Source: an uncultured Tabrizicola sp.
GTDB lineage: Bacteria > Pseudomonadota > Alphaproteobacteria > Rhodobacterales > Rhodobacteraceae
Direction of reading: 5' to 3'
Assembly: GCA_937858255.1 (NCBI GenBank)
Contig: CALLZQ010000805.1
Location: 1-9,864 of the forward strand
Length of the DNA: 9,864 nucleotides
The stretch's first letter is position 1, and each line of letters starts with the position of its first letter. A program made the position numbers and the translations under genes. The notes beneath the pieces were generated by a model that saw only the letters and a list, made by a program, of their open reading frames with translations, was not told the DNA's origin and made no database searches. Shown here piece after piece: positions 5,712-9,864 of this stretch.

Positions 5712-6914
5712 ATGGCGGAATATCAGGCCCGAGAGGGCTTTCTGGCACATCTCGCCTCGGTTCTGGCCGGGATCGAGGCCGAGGGGCTGACCAAGCGCGA
5801 ACGCGCGATCCATGGGGCGCAGGGCGCCCATGTCGAAATGCAGGGGCGGCAGATGCTGAACCTTTGCGCCAATAACTATCTGGGGTTGGCCGATGACCCG
5901 CGTCTTGTCGCCGCCGCGACCGAGGCGATGGCGGCGGGGGGCTATGGCATGGCCTCAGTCCGGTTCATCTGTGGCACGGCAGACGGGCATCGCCTGCTGG
6001 AAGAACGGCTTGCCCGGTTTCTGGGAATGGAGGATGCGATCCTCTTCGCGGCCTGCTTCGATGCCAATGGCGGGCTGTTCGAGCCGCTTCTCGGACCTGA
6101 GGATGCGGTGATCTCTGATGCGCTGAACCACGCCTCGATCATTGACGGCATCCGACTGTGCAAGGCCCGCCGCTATCGCTATGCCAATTCCGACATGGCC
6201 GATCTTGAGGCGCAGTTGCGCGCCGCGCGCGAGGGTGGGGCGCGGTTCATCCTGATTGCCACCGATGGCGTGTTCTCGATGGATGGTTATCTGGCGAAAC
6301 TGCCCGAGATCAGGGCGCTGGCCGACCGTTATGGCGCGATGGTGATGGTCGATGATTGCCATGCCACCGGCTTCATGGGGCCGGGGGGGCGGGGGACGCC
6401 AGCGCATTTCGGCGTCTCTGTCGATATTCTGACCGGCACTTTGGGCAAGGCGCTGGGGGGCGCCCTGGGGGGCTATATCGCCGGTCCGCAGGCGGTGGTC
6501 GATCTGTTGCGGCAAAGGGCGCGGCCCTATCTCTTTTCCAATGCGCTGCCGCCCGCGGTCGTCGGTGCCGGGCTGGCGGCGCTGGACATTGTCGAGGGCG
6601 CCGATGACCTGCGCGCGCAACTCTTTGATAACGCCTCGTATTGGCGAGAGGGACTGACGGCTCTGGGCTTCCGCCTCTTGCCCGGTTCGCATCCGATCGT
6701 GCCGGTGATGCTGGGCGAGGCGCCCTTGGCACAGCAGATGGCGGCTGAGTTGGGCACCTTGGGGGTGCATGTCGCCGGCTTCTTCTTTCCGGTCGTGCCC
6801 AAGGGGCAGGCCCGCATCCGCACCCAGATGAACGCGCGGCTGACCCGTGACGATCTGGATAAAGCCCTGGCAGCCTTTGCCACGGCGGGCCGCAAACTGG
6901 GGGTGATTGCATGA
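5712..6914 (+). CDS. kbl: 2-amino-3-ketobutyrate CoA ligase (glycine C-acetyltransferase)
   Basis: Kbl is a PLP-dependent cytoplasmic enzyme of the alpha-oxoamine synthase family. It cleaves 2-amino-3-ketobutyrate with CoA into glycine and acetyl-CoA, the second step of threonine breakdown. The 400-residue product, about the usual length, shows [10 protein letters not shown] (54-63), H140 in [11 protein letters not shown] (ring stacking on PLP), the TDGVFSMDG block (184-192), D214 and H217 in [11 protein letters not shown], and the Schiff-base lysine K246 in [17 protein letters not shown] and [19 protein letters not shown] near the C-terminus are also typical. It overlaps tdh by 4 nt (ATGA), so the two are translationally coupled. 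The upstream ATTCCG array suggests control by the XRE-cupin regulator. Confidence 0.96.
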   Translation: MAEYQAREGFLAHLASVLAGIEAEGLTKRERAIHGAQGAHVEMQGRQMLNLCANNYLGLADDPRLVAAATEAMAAGGYGMASVRFICGTADGHRLLEERLARFLGMEDAILFAACFDANGGLFEPLLGPEDAVISDALNHASIIDGIRLCKARRYRYANSDMADLEAQLRAAREGGARFILIATDGVFSMDGYLAKLPEIRALADRYGAMVMVDDCHATGFMGPGGRGTPAHFGVSVDILTGTLGKALGGALGGYIAGPQAVVDLLRQRARPYLFSNALPPAVVGAGLAALDIVEGADDLRAQLFDNASYWREGLTALGFRLLPGSHPIVPVMLGEAPLAQQMAAELGTLGVHVAGFFFPVVPKGQARIRTQMNARLTRDDLDKALAAFATAGRKLGVIA

Positions 6915-7936
6915 AAGCGCTGGTCAAGGCGAAGGATGGCGAGGGGCTGTGGCAAGAGGACCGGCCGGTTCCCGAAATCGGCCCCGAGGATGTGTTGATC
7001 CGTGTCCGCAAGACCGGCATTTGTGGCACCGATGTGCATATCTGGAACTGGGACGACTGGGCACGGCGCACCGTGCCGCTGGGCCTGATCACCGGCCATG
7101 AATTCGCCGGCGAGATCGTGGAAATGGGCCGCGAGGTGCGCGATCTGGCATTGGGGCAGCGGGTCTCGGGCGAGGGCCATCTGATCGGCAAGACCAGCCG
7201 GCAAAGCCGGGCAGGCAAGTTTCACCTCGACCCCGCGACGCGGGGCATCGGCGTGAACGAGCCCGGCGCCTTTGCCGAATACCTGCGCCTGCCGGCCTTT
7301 AACGTCGTGCCCCTGCCCGATGCGGTGGATGACGAAATCGGGGCGATCCTCGACCCCTTGGGCAATGCGGTGCATACCGCGCTGTCTTTCGATCTGGTGG
7401 GCGAGGATGTGCTGATTACCGGCGCCGGCCCCATCGGCATCATGGCGGCGGCGGTGGCGCGTCATGTCGGGGCGCGGCATGTGGTGATCACCGATGTGAA
7501 TCCGGCGCGGCTGGAATTGGCCGGGCAGGTCGCCGATGTGATCCCGGTGAATGTCGCCACCACTGAATTGCGCAGCGTTTTCCCGAGTCTCAAGATGAGT
7601 CAGGGCTTTGATGTCGGTATGGAAATGTCTGGCAGCCAGATCGCGCTCGATCAGATGGTCGAGCATATGGTGATGGGGGGGCGTATCGCCATGCTGGGCA
7701 TCCCCCCGGGCAAAAGCCCGGTTGACTGGAGCCGCATCGTTTTCAAGGCGATCACCATCAAGGGGGTCTATGGCCGAGAGATCTTTGAAACCTGGTACAA
7801 GATGATCGCCATGATCGAAAACGGCCTTGATGTGCGGCGCGTCATTACCCACCGCCTGCCCGCCAGCGATTTTACCGCAGGCTTTGCCGCCATGCGCGCG
7901 GGCCATTCGGGCAAGGTGGTGCTGGACTGGGGATGA
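6911..7936 (+). CDS. tdh: L-threonine 3-dehydrogenase, lacking the structural-zinc cysteines
   Basis: Tdh is a medium-chain, zinc-dependent, NAD+-linked dehydrogenase that oxidises L-threonine to 2-amino-3-ketobutyrate for Kbl. The 341-residue product aligns almost without gaps to my recollection of the E. coli enzyme: [12 protein letters not shown] with catalytic C38, GHEFAGE with H63 and E64, [21 protein letters not shown], the dinucleotide motif GAGPIG (171-176), and [13 protein letters not shown]. The lobe that normally carries a second, structural zinc is changed. The cysteines at E. coli positions 93, 96, 99 and 107 are G93, S96, S99 and D107 here, within an intact region of the same length ([15 protein letters not shown]). 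I recall similar sequences in other Rhodobacterales, so this is probably a clade trait and not damage. The gene starts within the kbl stop (ATGA). Confidence 0.95.
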   Translation: MKALVKAKDGEGLWQEDRPVPEIGPEDVLIRVRKTGICGTDVHIWNWDDWARRTVPLGLITGHEFAGEIVEMGREVRDLALGQRVSGEGHLIGKTSRQSRAGKFHLDPATRGIGVNEPGAFAEYLRLPAFNVVPLPDAVDDEIGAILDPLGNAVHTALSFDLVGEDVLITGAGPIGIMAAAVARHVGARHVVITDVNPARLELAGQVADVIPVNVATTELRSVFPSLKMSQGFDVGMEMSGSQIALDQMVEHMVMGGRIAMLGIPPGKSPVDWSRIVFKAITIKGVYGREIFETWYKMIAMIENGLDVRRVITHRLPASDFTAGFAAMRAGHSGKVVLDWG

Positions 7937-7939
7937 ACC

Positions 7940-7966
7940 GGTGCCGCCGTGCCGCAGGGCGGCGCC
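7940..7966. terminator. GC-rich hairpin between convergent tdh and lysR genes
   Basis: GGTGCCGCC (7940-7948) pairs with GGCGGCGCC (7958-7966) over nine base pairs, one of them G-U, around a 9-nt loop. It starts four bases after the tdh stop, in the short gap between the convergent genes. No T-run follows on either strand, so intrinsic termination is uncertain. It may instead protect the 3' end of the transcript. Confidence 0.35.
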
Positions 7967-8020
7967 TTGGGAGCTTGCCCTCGCGGGGCGGTGAAGAGGG
8001 GCGCCAACGGTACCTGTCGG

Positions 8021-8944
8021 TCAGACGGGTTCGGCAGGGTTGGCCGCCTCGTGCCGGATCTCGGCCATCAATGCCTGAACCGATCCGGTGTCCTGCTGAC
8101 CGATGCGTGTCAGGAACCCGACCGGGCGAATGATTTCGGGCCGGGTAATCGGGCGGTAGGTCAGCGCCGTGCCAGCCTGATGCGCAATGGCCGAGCGGGG
8201 CAAAAGCGCGATGCCAACCCCCGCCAAGACCAGATCAAGCGCCGTGGTCGAGCGGCGTATCTCATAAGTCCAGCGCAGCGGGCGGCGGCTGCGCGCCATG
8301 GCTTCGTCGATCAAGAGACGGTTGCCGGTGCCCCGGGTGGGAACAATCAGATCTTCGCCCTCGATATCTGACCAGATCACGCTGTGCTGGGCCGTCAGGG
8401 GGTGGTCCTTGGGCAGGACCAGAACAATCTGGTCATCAAAGAGCGGCTCAAAGCGGGTGTTGGGTTCAAGTGCCGGGATCGAGCAGAGGCCGAAATCGGC
8501 CTCGGCCTTGGCGACGGATTCAGCAACCGCGTTGGCGGTGTGATCCAGCAGACGGATGCGCGCGGCATTGCCTTTGGCGCGAAAACGTTTGATCGCCCGG
8601 GGCAGCAGGGCCGCGACCACGGTGGGAATGACGGCGATCGTGACCACCGCGTTGCGCTGATGCGCGAAAGCGACACTTTCGTCGCGCATGGCAAGCGTGG
8701 TCTCGCGCGCATCCTCAAGGATCGCCTGTGCCCGCACTTGCAGGCGTTTGGCGGCCAAGGTCGGCCTGACCTCGCGCGTGGTCCGCTCGAACAGCACGGT
8801 GTCCAGCGCGGTCTCGAGCTTTTGCACCCGGCGTGTGACCGCCGATTGCGACAGGTGCAACCGCTCGGCCGCGAGGTGGAACGAACCGGTTTCCTTGACC
8901 GCCAGAAAGGCTTCGAGATCGTAGAAATCGTAATTGATGCGCAT
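8021..8944 (-). CDS. LysR-family transcriptional regulator, TcuR-like by context
   Basis: This 307-residue protein has the standard LysR layout. An N-terminal winged helix-turn-helix (about 5-65) contains DLEAFLAVKETGSFHLAAERLHLSQSAVTRRVQKLETAL and then LFERTTREVRPT. A linker helix and a two-lobed effector domain (about 97-295) follow, with VTIAVIPTVVAALLP, ADFGLCSIP, LVLPKDHPL and GVGIALLPRSA. LysR proteins usually activate a divergent operon when an effector binds and repress themselves. Here the divergent neighbour is a tcuA-like dehydrogenase gene, an arrangement matching the tricarballylate regulator TcuR in Salmonella, so the effector could be a tricarboxylate. The start codon has no Shine-Dalgarno sequence, and a good promoter places the transcript start at or next to the ATG. 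Confidence 0.92.
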   Translation of the reverse strand: MRINYDFYDLEAFLAVKETGSFHLAAERLHLSQSAVTRRVQKLETALDTVLFERTTREVRPTLAAKRLQVRAQAILEDARETTLAMRDESVAFAHQRNAVVTIAVIPTVVAALLPRAIKRFRAKGNAARIRLLDHTANAVAESVAKAEADFGLCSIPALEPNTRFEPLFDDQIVLVLPKDHPLTAQHSVIWSDIEGEDLIVPTRGTGNRLLIDEAMARSRRPLRWTYEIRRSTTALDLVLAGVGIALLPRSAIAHQAGTALTYRPITRPEIIRPVGFLTRIGQQDTGSVQALMAEIRHEAANPAEPV

Positions 8945-8950
8945 GGCGCA

Positions 8951-8979
8951 ATAATCGCGTGAAAACCGACATTGGTCAA
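8951..8979 (-). promoter_or_regulatory. Promoter of lysR, predicting a leaderless transcript
   Basis: On the minus strand TTGACC (8979-8974, five of six -35 bases) is followed after exactly 17 bases by GATTAT (8956-8951, four of six -10 bases). A transcript starting about seven bases past the -10 would begin at about 8944, the A of the lysR ATG. The bases between the -10 and the ATG contain no ribosome binding site. Confidence 0.55.
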
Positions 8980-8984
8980 ATCAA
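8972..8984. promoter_or_regulatory. Candidate LysR box (T-N11-A) in the lysR-tcuA gap
   Basis: TTGGTCAAATCAA fits the T-N11-A pattern bound by LysR proteins, with perfect outer arms TTG/CAA. It overlaps the -35 of the lysR promoter and lies about 40 bases before tcuA, a position suited to self-repression and activation of the divergent gene. The motif is short and occurs by chance fairly often. Confidence 0.4.
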
Positions 8985-9008
8985 AAGCCGATGGGTATCG
9001 CAGAAATC

Positions 9009-9015
9009 AAGAGGA
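9009..9015 (+). promoter_or_regulatory. Ribosome binding site of the tcuA-like gene
   Basis: AAGAGGA lies eight bases before the ATG at 9024 and fixes the start of the flavoprotein gene. Confidence 0.65.
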
Positions 9016-9023
9016 TACCGATC

Positions 9024-9864
9024 ATGAAAACCCATTACGACATCGCCGTCATCGGCGGCGGCAATGCCGCGCTCTGTGCGGCCATGACGGCGGCCGAGGC
9101 CGGCGCCAAGGTGATTATTCTGGAAACCGCCCCCAAGGCCTATCGCGGGGGGAATTCGCGCCATACCCGCAATTTTCGCTGCATGCACAGCGGCCCGCTG
9201 GGCCCGCTGGTCGAGAGTTACAGCGAAGAGGAATATCTGGCGGATCTGATCAAGGTGACGGCCGGCAAGACCGATGAGCATCTGGCCAGGTTGGCCATTC
9301 GCAACTCGGCGGAATGCCTGCCATGGATGGAGGCGCGTGGCGTGCGTTTCCAGCCCTCGCTCTCTGGCACGCTGTCGCTGGCACGGACCAACGCCTTTTT
9401 CATGGGCGGGGGCAAGGCGCTGGTGAACGCCTATTACCGCACCGCGCAGCGTCTGGGCGTTGAGGTGTTGTATGAGGCCGCTGTTACCCATCTGGAACTG
9501 GATGGTGACCGGATTGCCTGGGTGGATTACACCCATGCCGGTCAAAGCCACCGCATCACGCCCAGGGCGGTCGTGGTCGCCTCTGGCGGTTTTCAGGCCG
9601 ATACCGACTGGCTGACCCGCGCCTGGGGAGAGCCTGCGAAGAATTTCCTCATCCGGGGCACGCCGTATAATCGCGGTGTCGTTCTGGCCGATCTTCTGGC
9701 GCAGGGCGTCCTCTCTGTCGGCGACCCGACGCAATGTCACGCCGTGGCCATCGACGGTCGCGCACCGAAATTTGACGGCGGGAACGGGAGGCGGCTTGGT
9801 TGCGTGCCGTTCTCGAGCGTCGGTAAAAAACATTCCGCGCGCTTTTATGACGCGGGCGGGGATG
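9024..9864 (+). CDS. tcuA: FAD-dependent tricarballylate dehydrogenase TcuA-like protein (3' end missing)
   Basis: The first 280 residues of a flavoprotein of the fumarate reductase/succinate dehydrogenase superfamily are present. TcuA in Salmonella oxidises tricarballylate to cis-aconitate and passes electrons to TcuB. The FAD motif is near the N-terminus: DIAVIGGGNAALCAAMTAAEAG (6-27), with E34 in LETAP. TcuA-type blocks follow: GGNSRHTRNFRCMH (42-55), the GVRFQPSLSGTLSLARTNAFFMGGGKALVNAYYR region (106-139), ASGGF (186-190), NFLIRGTPYN (207-216) and GDPTQCHAVAIDGRAP (233-248). The N-terminal half of Rhodobacter CobZ is related, so a fusion to a TcuB-like half cannot be ruled out because the gene runs off the window. 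Residues 254-279 depart from the family in several normally conserved places, which may be sequence error at the edge. The divergent LysR gene supports a catabolic role. Confidence 0.85.
   Translation, partial: MKTHYDIAVIGGGNAALCAAMTAAEAGAKVIILETAPKAYRGGNSRHTRNFRCMHSGPLGPLVESYSEEEYLADLIKVTAGKTDEHLARLAIRNSAECLPWMEARGVRFQPSLSGTLSLARTNAFFMGGGKALVNAYYRTAQRLGVEVLYEAAVTHLELDGDRIAWVDYTHAGQSHRITPRAVVVASGGFQADTDWLTRAWGEPAKNFLIRGTPYNRGVVLADLLAQGVLSVGDPTQCHAVAIDGRAPKFDGGNGRRLGCVPFSSVGKKHSARFYDAGGD

Noticed and set aside
6527..7906. Minus-strand open frame of 459 codons opposite kbl and tdh
   Set aside because: It is antisense to two strongly recognised enzymes, and its composition is that of a shadow frame.
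8976..9833. Minus-strand open frame of 285 codons opposite the tcuA-like gene
   Set aside because: The plus-strand frame carries a clear FAD-binding motif and a ribosome site; the minus frame shows no family resemblance.

Overview
The window looks like a stretch of chromosome from a high-GC alphaproteobacterium. Rhodobacterales (Rhodobacteraceae/Paracoccaceae type) is the most likely order, judging from the FabI N-terminus, the two-cold-shock-domain protein, the Tdh variant and the tRNA-Pro sequence. This placement rests on recalled family sequences, not on a search. The content is mostly housekeeping and catabolic. I see no insertion sequence, prophage, CRISPR array, toxin-antitoxin pair or defence island.

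Layout. On the minus strand at the left, fabI (enoyl-ACP reductase) overlaps by 4 nt a LysE/RhtB-type exporter gene that runs to the left edge. Divergent from fabI is pdxH (PLP synthesis), followed by a gene for a two-domain cold-shock protein that overlaps the gene for a secreted DUF192 protein. A tRNA-Pro(UGG) gene comes next, then selO (protein AMPylase, with Cys in place of selenocysteine) and an XRE-cupin regulator. A 123-nt intergenic region rich in ATTCCG/CGGAAT repeats leads into the kbl-tdh operon, which converts threonine to glycine and acetyl-CoA. On the right, a LysR regulator gene (minus) is divergent from a tcuA-like flavoprotein dehydrogenase gene (plus) that is cut by the right edge. 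Together these look like a tricarballylate-type utilisation locus.

How the genes fit together. Tdh oxidises L-threonine to 2-amino-3-ketobutyrate and Kbl, a PLP enzyme, cleaves it with CoA. PdxH supplies PLP generally. The XRE-cupin protein encoded just upstream is the natural candidate to bind the repeated ATTCCG motif at the kbl promoter. The LysR protein probably controls both itself and tcuA from their shared 79-nt gap.

Points worth a second look. The ATTCCG operator array is the best candidate for an undescribed regulatory system. Tdh has lost all four structural-zinc cysteines. lysR appears to be transcribed as a leaderless mRNA. There are also signs of local sequence error: a patch of non-conservative substitutions in the FabI cofactor loop, a similar patch in the last 80 bases of tcuA, and one mismatch in the tRNA T-stem. 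I found no convincing new multi-gene system.
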